From assembly GCA_015039315.1 (NCBI GenBank), contig WIDE01000058.1, positions 75,948 through 110,657 of the forward strand: a DNA stretch of 34,710 nucleotides. The letters are read 5' to 3'. Below are positions 1-10,532 of this stretch, piece after piece. Below the pieces are notes generated by a model. That model was not told the origin of the DNA and ran no database searches. It worked only from the letters and a program-made list of their open reading frames with translations. The first letter of the stretch is position 1; the number at the start of each line of letters is the position of its first letter. This DNA comes from Clavulina sp. PMI_390. Lineage: Eukaryota > Basidiomycota > Agaricomycetes > Cantharellales > Hydnaceae. The position numbers and the translations under genes were made by a program.

Positions 1-968
1 CAGTAGAAGATCAGCTAGGATCTGGCCTCTTTGATTGACTGAGCTCACGCGGAAGTGGAAGCCTGGCGTATCCTTTGTTCTTTCTCTCTGCCTCTTCGTT
101 CAGTCGAATCTTGATGTCGTTCTGGAATGGCTCAAATGAGAATGGCTATTGAAGTGAACCGGATATTAGAGCTGCTAATAGGGTTAGCACCTTTACATTA
201 CGCATACAAATATGTGAGTCCCAGCAGGAAGTCTATCCTTCTTGACAAATGGATTGAGGCTCTTCTCGCCTAGCCTTGAGGACACAAGGATCTCGGCTTT
301 CTGATGGATGATGGCCGGACCTTGAATCTCGAGGTTACAATCCATCTTCGCCGCAAACTAGAGGAGCTTCTCGTTAGCAAATATCTGAAACTACCGTCAT
401 GGATGAGTCTTACCCAAACGAAGATAGTGTTAAACGCTTTTGGCTTGTCGAGAAACATTCGCACTTCGCCGCTCACGACGCCGTTATCGTGATAGATCGG
501 TTTCGGCCCATTTCCTCGAGCGTGACTGTAGAGCACAACGCATAGTGTTGGGTCCCCTACCCTCTCTTGTCGGAGATCAGGGTATGAGTGGGCACTAGTG
601 TATGGGGCATGGGTGACTGGGATTCGTTCCACTCCAGGGATAGGATCAGGAGGAGGGGGCTTGCGGTGATAGAAAGTAGGTGCTCCAAACTTGAGAGGGT
701 CGGGACGACGACGCTTGGGAATCTTGTTGCCTCCCGTAACGAAAGAGTTAAATGAGACCACTGATACGATGGCAGTGGCAACACTCTTAAAGCTCGCCGC
801 AGATGACTTGATGCTCCTCATGCTTGAAGAAGCGAAAGAGCGAGCATAGTTCTTCTTGACGCCGCTCCCTGGTTTTCCAGGGTTGAAAGGTATTTCTGAA
901 GCAGCCTCGGTACCACCAGCCTCTCTTTTCTCCCCATTCTTCTTCAAAACAGACCGCAGCAGGCTCAT
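1..968 (-). CDS. Arrestin-like protein, paralogue A (5' part; cut by window start)
   Basis: Three exons are visible: 968-414, 357-208 and 145-49. The third ends at a GTGAGC donor, so the rest of the gene lies left of the window. The visible part encodes about 267 residues without a frame break. The N-terminus is basic and serine-rich, followed by the arrestin N-domain signature (VVSGEVRMFLDKPKAF) near residue 165. The family normally acts as a trafficking adaptor that links membrane cargo to ubiquitin ligases; that role is inferred from fold similarity only. Exon lengths (555, 150 and 97 nt) equal those of the complete paralogue at 1841-5185. The first 185 residues differ by roughly 24 substitutions and no indel. 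A TATA-like hexamer lies about 98 bp upstream of the ATG. Whether the unseen 3' part is intact is unknown. Confidence 0.85.
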
Positions 969-1518
969 GCTCGATTTCTAGGAAGATTTTTGAAACTTTG
1001 AGCCAACTTGGACTATCAGCCAAGGGGTCAAAGGTAAGGACTCTAACGACCGACCAGCTTCTTATATTCCGATGCCACATGGCGTACGCGCTGGCATGAT
1101 TAGGGCGCACAATACACTCAAGGATTGGGCCGATGCTCTATCGTCTTGTTATAGACCGAGTGCCTGGCTGGCGAGAGGAACTCATACATCCTACCATCCT
1201 ACCGGATAGGTGCCATGTGGAGCGGCGCTGAAGGGGTACGCGTAATAGACAACTGAGGAATCGATGAATGTGCGGTTACAAGGCACATGGGAGTCTTTTT
1301 CGATCAGATCCATACGATTCAGAGTCGAGAGATGAGGCTAAACCCGGAACAGTTTGGCACGCATTTGCGAAGTGTAAACTTGAAAAGATTGACTTCGGTG
1401 TAAACAACAGATCAACAACAACATTCCTGTCAGACCTTCCGATCCTCAACGATTTCACCATCAGAGACCGCAGGTATACAATTGCGTGCTCTATCAATGT
1501 CGCGTCCCATTACCATTT
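1..1518. repeat. Tandem duplication unit, left copy
   Basis: This segment aligns with about 4218-5720 at a constant offset near 4217 bp. It covers exons 1-3 of the arrestin-like gene, their introns, the promoter and about 550 bp upstream. Similarity fades near 1518, where the right copy reaches the ribokinase promoter. The left limit lies outside the window. Non-coding parts carry small indels while the exons carry none, so the coding frames look maintained. Confidence 0.85.
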
Positions 1519-1840
1519 GCTCCACATCCGCTCTCCGGAGTAGGGGGATGATGTATTGTTGCAGTCGAAATAGCGAAGTCCGTTGGAGGATTAGGGGACT
1601 CGAGAGCGTGGTGGTTAGTCATATTCTCAAAAGATTGATCAACGTATACGAAAAGCTGCCCGCATCGTTCATCCAAGCCCTAGTGTACGGGTAATAATTT
1701 TGGCGTCGTCTTGCGGTCCCGGGGTCGATGATAGTGCGACTGAATTCTGTGTTCAAGCACTCGACGGAGAATTGCTTTACCAAGTTACAATCTTTATGTT
1801 CTCTATGTACAGAGTAAAAGCTACAATAACAGCAAAGGAC
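969..1840. other. Intergenic: promoter of paralogue A and 3' flank of paralogue B
   Basis: No convincing gene. Positions 969-1518 are the duplicated promoter region, with a TATAAG-type element on the minus strand at 1066-1061, about 98 bp before the ATG. Its counterpart in the other copy is at about 5284-5279, 99 bp before that ATG. Positions 1519-1840 should contain the 3' UTR of paralogue B. Short reading frames here lack initiation context, splice partners and protein-like composition. Confidence 0.6.
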
Positions 1841-4800
1841 TCAAATCGAATCTATACGCTGTGCCATGATCGGCCTGCGTTCCCGTGTGTGGTGCCCGAA
1901 TATATGAGCTTGCCTGAACACTGGCAGTTTCCGTCGATTCTCAGACGTAGATTCATCAGGGAGAGAAACAACGCCACCGATGATAGGGAGCGTTGCGTAG
2001 GAAGTAAAGTCGGGGATGGTGGGAGGAGAATTGGAGGTCGATGACGCGGGAGTGACCAAGGTTGTTGTAGAACTGGCCACCGAAGGTGATCCGGATGTTT
2101 CAAGTGGAGTTGTAGATGTGGTGCGGTATGGTGAAAGCGTGCCGGTTGTGTTTGCAGGGGAGGAAGCTGGAGGAGATGATGCAGCGGAACCGGCAATCTC
2201 CACATTGAGAGCATCTATGGGCGAGGTGGGGACGTCCACAATCTCAGCACGCTCCAGAGTCGAATCGGGGTCCGCGACATTACTGCTCGTGCTCGCCGTG
2301 ACCATTTTCACCTCTGGTTCAAGGATAATCTCCGACGGCACACCCTGGTCATCCTCTTCGCTTTCGTCATGTTCAGAGTCGAGTTGGGAAGACTCAGGAG
2401 AGGGATTCCCAGCAAAGCTTGCTTTCTCTGCTTCTGCTTCCGAACGCGGTGGAACTGGGTCCTGAGGAATGGGGGCTTTGGGATCAACGTGGTCGGATGT
2501 TACCCAGACGGAAGTCTCTGCGTAGGGACCTGCATGAGATAATTTATCAGTACGACGAAAGCCAACCGCATAGCGCTTAAGCCCTACCTGTGGCATTGGG
2601 CGAGATATGGTTGTAACGAGGGTGGGTGATGATGAGCTTGAGCATATACTACACGCACAGATAGAGCAAACGCATATGTCAACTTTGTGCGTGTGAACAT
2701 TCGGTGGAAAATGGACTGACATTACGATTCAGATACTTGTAATTAAAGCTCGGAAGTCCTGCGGAGTTGGTGATCTTTACTTCACCCCTTAAATGGATAA
2801 CCATCCCCTTCTCCTCTTCGCCGGGGAACTCGTCATCGATCCCATCGCCAATCTTGAGGTCCTCAGCTGAAGGTGTAGGGGATGGAGGCCGCTCACCTCC
2901 CTCGGCACTCGCCTTGAGCTGTTGTAGATCGTCAGGCGCTTCCCCTGCATCGGTGGAGAGAGGTGATGCTGTCTTTGGGGCACTAGCAGCGAGCTGTGCA
3001 AGGGGAGAGCGCCGTAACGGACGGGCAGTATGTTTGGGACTTGCTGACGGGCCCACCTGGAAGCCGTTTGAAGGCCTCGGCTTAGGGCCAAGGCGAATAG
3101 GTCCCTCAAGGCGGAGTGGCACGGATGGTATAGAGGGATTTTCGGCTATGGGAGTTTCTGGGGTACCGTCTGGGGTGGGCAAGACCAAGGTCGTGTTGTC
3201 CACAGAGGGGGTGGGCGGTGACACAATAGGATCATCACTGGTGCTGGCGGATGAAGATTGGCCTGAGGTGCTCGACGTTTCCATTGGAGAAGGAGACTCA
3301 GGAGCACTCGTTTGAGCATATAGGTCATCTCTCGACGACCAATCGTCACTTGCAGCCAGAGTGTCAAGGTTTTCCACAGCCCCGAAGTCTAATCCCGCTT
3401 CAGTGCCTGTTCCATTAGCCTCATCCGAACCCAATGTGATAGATGATGATGCAGAGGAAGCTGGAGATCCCCCGATCTTTGTTCCCTCATCGTCGTCGTC
3501 ATCAACGACACGCCAGACCTTCCCAACGTGCAGGCTGGTGACACGGCGATTCCGGCATGAGGCTGTCCGCGGTGCAAGAGAGTCAGGTCCATACACCTCA
3601 TTCCTTGCAAAGTGTAGCTCGATAGAGTCAGGCTGGGCGAGGGCTTCAAGAGCCTCTTGATTGGTGGACCAGAGCATAAGGCTGATGGGCACGACTTGAC
3701 CAGGACTGTACACTGGAGGGTATGGTGTGCCAAACTGGTTACAATGAGATGGAGGAATGGTCGCTTCGTCAAAACAGTGGCATATATTGGATCAGAAACT
3801 TACGAGGCCCTCAACTTCCGTGATCTCATCATCAAAGCGTCCTCGCCCACCAAAGGGAGTGATTGTCCACCCACCTATCTCCTCGCGCGAGTAGGGCCAA
3901 TCCTCTCGAGTGGGGATGAAGGGAGTGGGTCCTGGTAGGGGGCGGGGGACAGGACGAGTGCGCGGTAGGTAGAAAATTGGAATGTCGATACTGGCGGGAG
4001 AAAGGATCAGCTGTCCGATAGCAACTCAGCCTTTCGACAATGAATACCCACACGTCGTCAATAGCAAGCGCTCCACTATATTCAATATTCAGGCCAATCT
4101 GATAGTCTATCTGGCCGGAAAACCCGCCTATAGAGTGCGATTAAATCAATTACGGCCAGAAACATGCATCGACGCAGCCACTTACCAACCATGGAAGTCG
4201 AATAACTCGCTGGGTCACAAGAGAGGATATTAGCTGGGTTTTTGTCCCTTTGAATCAATGACTCACGTGGGAGTGGGAGCCTGGTGTACCCTTTGTTCTT
4301 CCTCTCGGCCTCTTCATTCAGCCGAATCTTGATATCGTCCTGGAATGGCTCAAACGAGAATGGCTATCAAAGGAGAACAGATATTAATGTCGCTAGTCGT
4401 CCTAGCGCAATTTACGTCACATACAAATACATGAGTCCCGGCTGGGAGTTTATCCTTCTTCACGAATGGATTGAGGCTCTTCTCGCCAAGCCTTGAAGAC
4501 AAAAGGATCTCGGCTTTCTGATGGATGATGGCCGGACCTTGAATCTCAAGGTTGCAATCCATCTTCGCGGCAAACTAGGGGAGCCTCTCATCAGTGAATA
4601 TTCGAGACAATCCTCCAAACTGAGTCTTACCCAAACGAAGATAGTGTCAAATGCTTTCGGTTTGTCCAGAAAGATCCTCACTTCCCCGCTCACGACACCA
4701 TTATCGTGATAGATCGGCTTCGGCTCATTTCCTCGAGCGTGACTGTAGAGCACAACGCAAAGGATTGGCTCCCCCGTCCTCCCTCGCCGGAGATCGGGGT

Positions 4801-5185
4801 ACGAGTGGGCACCAGTGAACGGGGAGGGAGTGGCTGGAACTCGTTCCACTCCAGGGATAGATTCGGGAGGAGGAGGCTTCCGATGGTAGAAGGTAGGTGC
4901 TCCAAACTTGAGGGGATCGGGGCGACGACGCTTGGGAATCTTGTTGCCTCCCGTAATGAATGAGTAGAACGAAACCATCGATACGATGGTAGTAGCAACA
5001 CTTTTAAAGCTTGCCGCAGATGACTTGATGCTGCTCATGCTTGAGGAAGCGAAAGAACGCGCATAGTTCTTCTTCAAACCACTCCCTGGTTTACCAGGAT
5101 TGAAAGGTGTTTCGGAAGCAGCATCGGTACCACCAGCCTCTCTTTTCTCCCCATTCTTCTTCAAAACAGACCGCAGTAAGCTCAT
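1841..5185 (-). CDS. Arrestin-like protein, paralogue B (complete)
   Basis: Nine exons: 5185-4631, 4574-4425, 4363-4267, 4209-4186, 4127-4052, 3990-3804, 3734-2721, 2648-2588 and 2529-1841. They total 2853 nt, or 950 residues in one open frame. The arrestin N-domain begins near residue 160 (VSGEVRIFLDKPKAF) and continues through AGTHVFPFSFEP, GGFSGQIDYQIG and DIPIFYLPRTRP. The arrestin C-domain starts at PPVYSPGQVVPISLMLWS, which also contains a PPxY motif of the kind bound by Rsp5/Nedd4 WW domains; whether it is exposed is unknown. The last 230 residues are rich in Ser, Thr, Pro and Glu and look disordered. Exon 4 is only 24 nt. The presumed role is an endocytic or signalling adaptor. The last exon is open to its stop, but an extra 3' intron cannot be excluded. 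It is divergent from the ribokinase gene. Confidence 0.83.
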
Positions 5186-5720
5186 GGCCGGCTCTCAGGA
5201 AGGCCGTAGAGAATTTGAGCCAGCTCAGACTATCAGCCAAGGGGCAAAAGGTCAGAACTCCAAGGGACCGACCAGCTTCTTATATTCCGATGGCACATGG
5301 CGTATGCGCTGGTATGATTAGGGCGCACAATACAGTCAGGGATTGCGCCGATGCTCTGCCGTGTGGTCATAGACGGAGTACCTGGCTGGGAAGAGGAGCT
5401 CATATCATCCTGCCGGAGAAGTGCCATGTGGAGCAGCGCTGAAGGGGTACGCGTAATAAATAAGCGAGGAATCGATGAATGGGCGATCCCAAGGCACATG
5501 GGAGTCTTTTTCGATCAGATCTATGTGATTCCGAGTTCAGAGATGAGGCTAAAGCTAGAACAGGAAAGGTGAACCTTGCCAAGCACAAAAAGATTGACTT
5601 CGGCACAAACAGTAGATCAACCACAACATTACGCAAAACGGTCCGATTTGTAACGATTCCACCATCAGAGCTCACCAATAAACAAACTTCGGGCTCTATC
5701 GATCCCGCGTCCTATCTCCA
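4218..5720. repeat. Tandem duplication unit, right copy
   Basis: Partner of 1-1518. The shared blocks include the first three exons and the 5' flank, for example the stretch ACCAGCTTCTTATATTCCGA found at both 1052-1071 and near 5270-5290. Both copies have the same orientation, so this is a direct tandem duplication. The right end of similarity falls about 55 bp before the ribokinase ATG. Confidence 0.85.
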
Positions 5721-5774
5721 AGGCTCTGGTAACGAGGCCAAGGTCCTCTTCCCCCAATCCAGCGCAAGGATTGT
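5186..5774. promoter_or_regulatory. Divergent intergenic region between arrestin-like paralogue B and ribokinase
   Basis: A 589 bp region between two divergent ATG codons. It contains the duplicated arrestin promoter, including a TATAAG-like element on the minus strand near 5284-5279. The open frame at 5479-5835 matches the duplicated non-coding frame at 1268-1543 only because the DNA is duplicated, so I do not call it a gene. Confidence 0.5.
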
Positions 5775-6860
5775 ATGGCAAATCCACCATCCTCTACATC
5801 CCTTCAAATCACTATTATTGGGTCCCTCAATGTAGATCTAGTCTCCTACACTGAGAGGATTCCTAATGCGGGAGAGACGTTGACCTCACAGTCCTTTATG
5901 ACCGGCTGGGGAGGCAAAGGAGCAAACCAAGCCGTCGCAACAGCCAAACTTGCTCGCACGTCTTCCAAGGCCACTAAGGAGAGTCCGACTCCTATTTCAA
6001 TTGGCGTAGCAATGGTCGGAGCGGTAGGAAACGACGATTTCGGCCCGAGCCTTCTGACTGCGATGAACAAGCATGGTGTGGACACCTCCCATGTCAAGGT
6101 CATCGAAGGAGTTAGGACCGGGGTTGCGGTCATTATCGTGAGTGCACATGAGTCAACACCTGGCTAAGTCTGACATTATGTGATATAGGTCGAGAGCTCC
6201 AATGGCGAGAATAGAATCCTGATTAACCCTGGTGCTAATGGACTGGTCGTGCCCGCATTCTTCGCGAGCCCATCAGAATTCTTGCATCCAAGACCTTCGA
6301 TAATCGTGATGCAGCTGGAGATACCTCTCGAAACCGTGCTTTATGTTTGTCGTGAGGCGAAGCAGAACTCTATCCCAGTTCTCCTCAACCCCGCACCTGC
6401 TATTCCTCTTCCTGCTTCTATATATGAAGACATTGCTATCTTAGTCGTCAATGAGACTGAGGCCAGCATGCTGTCTGGCATAGCCATTGGGAGCTCCGAA
6501 GGCGAGGTGATTCAGCACGCCCATGAGGCTGCGGGCTACTTCTTGTCCAAAGGCTGCCCGAACGTCATTGTCACTCTTGGCGCCCTCGGTGCTATTGTGC
6601 ACATTCAGGGGGTGGAAGCCAATCCCCTAATTGCACACATACCAGCTGTTCCTACCAAAGTTGTTGACACGACCGCTGCTGGTGATACGTTCATTGGTGC
6701 AGTTGCTGTCGCGGCCGCTAAAGGCTGGGTGGTGGATGAACCGTCGAGAGATCCCCAGATGCTGCTCAATGCCGTCAAGTATGCGGTCACAGCGTCTTCT
6801 TGGACCGTTGCGAGAAAAGGTACTTGGGATGCAATGCCTCGTACCGAGGACCTTGAGTGA
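5775..6860 (+). CDS. RBK1: Ribokinase (PfkB carbohydrate kinase)
   Basis: Two exons, 5775-6137 and 6189-6860, give 344 residues, close to the usual ribokinase length. The enzyme phosphorylates D-ribose to ribose 5-phosphate with ATP and feeds the pentose phosphate and nucleotide pathways in the cytosol. The sequence shows the N-terminal GSLNVDLV strand, the sugar-binding GGKGANQAVA loop near residue 46, an NETE motif at 209-212, and the second PfkB signature DTTAAGDTF at 281-289. Asp287 is the expected catalytic base. The AAGD form of the anion hole is also normal in bacterial ribokinases. The 51-nt intron has a GTGAGT donor and an ATATAG acceptor. The gene is convergent with the SER1 gene, with 90 bp between stops. 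Confidence 0.94.
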
Positions 6861-6950
6861 ATGTTGGGTAAGCAGAGTAATTCCGTATTGACGATCTTTT
6901 TCCACTCTATTGATGGTACAACATGTAGACTTTAAATTTATCAGGAACCT

Positions 6951-8223
6951 TTATACACCAAAGGCGTTCAAGAACGTAATGACGCTGTCGACCTGTTCCT
7001 CCGTGACTCCGTTGTAGATGGAGAGACGGATACCTCCAACCGATCTGCATGAAACAAGTCAGAAAATGATCAATTAAGAAAAAATCGAACACTACTCACC
7101 GATGGCCCTTGAACCCTCTAATACCTTTCTTCGTTGCCGCCTCGATGAATTTCTGTTCCTGACCCTCTCCTAGCACCTCGAATACGACATTCATGTAGCT
7201 GCGGCTGCCATCCTTCACCTTCATCCTAAACTTCCCTGCCTGTTCACCTGCAGTCAATGCAGCGTACAGCTTCTCTGCCTTCGCCGCGTTGCGAGCTGTA
7301 ACAGCCGGCAGTCCACCCTCGCGCTCGTAATGCTGCATTACAAGCAGCGTCGTGTACATGGGGAACATGGGAGGGGTATTGTACAACGACTTTGAGTCTG
7401 CGAGGGTGGCATAGTCGAGGGTCGTGGGCATCAAGTTTGTCGTCGGCACGAGCAAATCCTTGCGCGCGATAAGGATGGTAAGCCCAGCGGGTCCAAGGTT
7501 CTTCTGTGCTCCTGCGTAGATGAGGGCATGATCGGCGAGATGCGGGATTGGGCGGGAGAAGAACGAGGACGAGTGGTCGCCGATGAGAGGGACTGGGCGG
7601 GCAGAGTCGGCGGGGTCTCTGGGGAGCGACTCGACGGGGAAGGGGACCGAGAGCGAGGCATCGGCGTTCGGTGAGAGGTGACCCGCAAACTGCACTCCAT
7701 CAACGGTTTCGTTCTCGCAGTAGTACACGAATGCAGGGTTCTGGGAGAATTTCCACTCGGTCGAGGCGCCGACTTCTTGGAATGCGCTGCCGCTCGCCGA
7801 AAGCTTGCGGCTGTCGTGTACGACATTGACTGGAGCACCATCGCCCAGCTTCTTTCCTTCCTTCATGGCCTTGGAGCTCCAGCTACCAGTCACAATGTAG
7901 TCCATAACACGCTCCTCCTGCTTGAGATCAGGGAATAACCGCTTATGGCGATTGAGCAGGTTGAGTACGACGGCGCTGAACTGCAGCGATCCACCACCTT
8001 GGGTAAAGAGGACCTCATGGGAGTCGGGTATTTCGAGGTGCTTGCGAATGATATCCCGCAACTCGTTAGTCATGAGACCGAACTCAGAGGAACGATGAGA
8101 GATTTCCGTGATACCCATGCCAGTGCCTCGGAAGTTGAGTAAGCCTTTAGCAGCTTCCTCGAGCACGGGGAGGGGAAGCTGGGAAGGACCAGCAGTGACG
8201 TTGATGATGTTTTCACGGTCCAT
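6951..8223 (-). CDS. SER1: Phosphoserine aminotransferase
   Basis: Exons 8223-7100 and 7044-6951 encode 405 residues. The enzyme converts 3-phosphohydroxypyruvate and glutamate to 3-phosphoserine in serine biosynthesis, using pyridoxal phosphate. Seen directly: the N-terminal NVTAGPSQLPLPV, the GMGITEISHRS loop, and the cofactor-lysine motif IYAGAQKNLGPAG with Lys241 as the Schiff-base residue. The second exon supplies the conserved end SVGGIRLSIYNG. The first ATG in frame is at 8223. An upstream extension to 8340 would need a TTG start and is rejected. The 55-nt intron has a GTGAGT donor and a TGCAG acceptor. The start faces VPS37 across 183 bp. Confidence 0.97.
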
Positions 8224-8406
8224 GATGGGATGGATCGAGTAGGGAGGGAAAATTTCAGGAGCCCTAGAGAAAGTGACTCGCGATCGAGAGGAGAGTTGGT
8301 GGAAAAGCTTGCGATGCCTGGGGAGGTGCCTCTTATTCAAAGTTATGACTCGGCAGCGGCGGCAAATACCAAGTCATCGGCCGACAATATAATTACCACT
8401 ACGACG
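8224..8406. promoter_or_regulatory. Short bidirectional promoter, SER1 / VPS37
   Basis: The ATG codons of SER1 (minus) and VPS37 (plus) are separated by 183 bp, so both core promoters and 5' UTRs must fit here. No clear TATA box is visible on either strand apart from an AT-rich patch near 8385-8400. Confidence 0.6.
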
Positions 8407-9167
8407 ATGAGCAGCACAGTCGAAAGTCAGCTTTTTGCTGAATACCCCGAGCTCTCAAACTTCCCGTGCGCTAGATATCTACTGGGTCTCACATGTGTTA
8501 TCTGAAATAAGCTATCCGACCTGGCAGATTAGAAGACCTGGAGGATTTGCTCTCCGATCCCGCCTACTTCCATGCGGTTTTCCATTCTTTACCACAGGTG
8601 AAAGGGTTGTTCCAGGCTCAATCCGAACTAGGGGCGGCAAACGAGGCAATAGCTAGTTCGTCAACTTCTCCCGTCTTACCCTACCGCCTTAGGAGCCTTC
8701 ACTCTGACCTGTCTGCGGTCCAACTATCAGAAAGGAATTTAGCACTGCAGGAGGAGCTTTACAAGCTAAGATCGGAGACTCAAGCGGCCTTTGATGATGC
8801 CAAGGCGCTGCAAGCTCGTCAGAAGGAACTCGAGCGAGAACAGAAGGAGCTGTATCAAGTGAGCCAGCCTTACCCCTAGAATAATGATGCTGTCAGACTT
8901 ACGCTTGGCTTCTCCTAGCGTTACTCTTCATCTTTCTTGTCTCTAAGACTACGACATGCCACAACGGCCCAAGATGATTTATCCGAGACCCTCGCTAGTT
9001 CATTTGTGCGGTCATCGACGTCAAGCACAACCAGCACAGGCTCGATCGACCGAGAGGTGGATGACTTTGTGAAGGAGTTCAAGGACATCAGAAAGGCTTA
9101 CCATAAGCGCGCAATGTGGGGCGAGAAATGGGCACACGGGAGTGTCCAGTGGAGGGAGGATCGGTGA
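8407..9167 (+). CDS. VPS37: ESCRT-I subunit VPS37 (Mod_r domain)
   Basis: Three exons, 8407-8465, 8528-8858 and 8919-9167, total 639 nt (212 residues). VPS37 is a structural subunit of ESCRT-I, which sorts ubiquitinated membrane proteins into multivesicular bodies. The N-terminal part has the family pattern PELSNFPLEDLEDLLSDP and then FHAVFHSLPQVK. A coiled coil follows (SERNLALQEELYKLRSE and onward, rich in Glu, Gln and Lys). The last exon holds the Mod_r end DFVKEFKDIRKAYHKR. The first intron starts with the uncommon donor GTGCGC. It was chosen because it restores the frame and the conserved ELSNF-LEDLEDLL spacing. The start is the first ATG in frame. Confidence 0.87.
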
Positions 9168-9378
9168 TCCGCAGCTTATCCCTTCGTTTTATAATCTACA
9201 GCACCACCTCATCGCCTTTGACCTCACACCACATACTTCTCACCAACACCTAGCATATTTATTTACACTCATCTAACAAAAATTGGACCTAAAGACCTGG
9301 AAGCCTTGGCTTATTTGGCACACTATTTGGCTCCAGGCCACAATAGCTGCCACTTTCTGCTTCTTCCTGGTCCTTGAA

Positions 9379-10244
9379 ATGACGACTCCTACGAAAAAAC
9401 ACCTGTCCGCAGGCGTCATGAACCTGAAATTCATGATGCGTGCAGCCGATGCTGCCCCGGCCCCGGCTCTTGAGAAGAAAAAGGTTGTCGACGAGGGCGA
9501 ATGGGACATTGGCCCTGAGGCGAGACGAGCCCTTGGAATCACATCTACGACGCCCTCATCTATGTGTGTACTAATCAAATCCCCTACCTAAACCGTTTCC
9601 GACGTGCCGAAAATCGTGTCAGACCTGAAACACCCTCATCTCAGCCTGGGTCCTCCGATGTATCTTATGAGACCTCGTACATGCCTTTTATCACTTCGGC
9701 GCCCCCAAAGGGACGATTCAGCTTTAAAGATGGGCTACGGAGAGAACATGTGGTGAGTCTTTTGATCAGATTCCTAGTTAATTGGCTGAAAGTCTTGGTT
9801 GTAAAGGCAGCAGAAGTACCTGTCGATGAGGGAACTTCTTCCGATACTGAGGATGAGAAAGAACGTAAAAAGTCACCAGAACAGCCTTTCCGGAACACGA
9901 AAGCCATTTCTCATCAAAAGCCGCCTAAAAAATCCAAACGCCCTTCATCTCCCCAGCCTCCGAGTGCTACCACCGCGTCTACCTCCGCGAGAGGGTCATC
10001 ATCTTCAGCGGATCCATCTACCATTACGGCGATGCAGCAGAGGAATCAGGCCCCACAGTTCCTAAAGCCTGCTGGGGTGGATGCACACGCGGGACCTAAA
10101 TCCAAGAAACGCTTAGCAGAGGACACACCTCGACTCGCACCGAGCAGCAAGCAGGATTCTGCTCCAACCCCGAGCACTTCAATATCCTCTACTCCGCAGA
10201 AAAAGAAAAAGAAGAAGGATCATGATCCTACACAACAGACTTGA
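9379..10244 (+). CDS. MPP6: M-phase phosphoprotein 6-like nuclear exosome cofactor
   Basis: Three exons, 9379-9563, 9623-9752 and 9807-10244, give 250 residues. Mpp6 proteins bind the nuclear RNA exosome with Mtr4 and Rrp6 and help process rRNA. Support comes from the short N-terminal motif LSAGVMNLKFMMR, which matches the yeast and human LS-VMNMKFM block, a GEWDIG box, and the GRFSF motif near residue 95 in the position of yeast GRKTF. The C-terminal half is low complexity and lysine-rich, ending in a KKKKKK tract, as expected for a nucleic-acid-associated protein. Two acceptors (9622 and 9644) are possible for intron 1. The second intron (54 nt) is in frame, so retention would add 18 residues. 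Confidence 0.72.
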
Positions 10245-10532
10245 TGATTTTGTTCGCCCGACCGAGAAGCTCCCACTCCGGGCTTCTACAGGCTTGCCGT
10301 TGACACTTCACGTTTCTATTTGATGTTTTATGTACCTGCATCCTTAATACACTACCATGATACCATCCGCTTGACATTATTGAAGGAGCTCCATTCCAGT
10401 AATTTTGTCGACGCGGGTTATCGCCCAAACAAAGCACGCCACGCACGGCCAGGGAGGAACTTTCTGGAACGACTCATCTCTGCCTCCGTCCTCGCCTTGT
10501 GTTAGAGAATACTTGCTCGCTAGAACGTCACC

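Noticed and set aside
1268..1543. Plus-strand frame similar to one at 5479-5835
   Set aside because: The similarity follows from the DNA duplication of the arrestin promoter. The two frames diverge by indels, and neither has a recognisable domain.
8224..8340. N-terminal extension of phosphoserine aminotransferase that could be a targeting peptide
   Set aside because: The frame has no ATG before 8223; it would need a TTG start.
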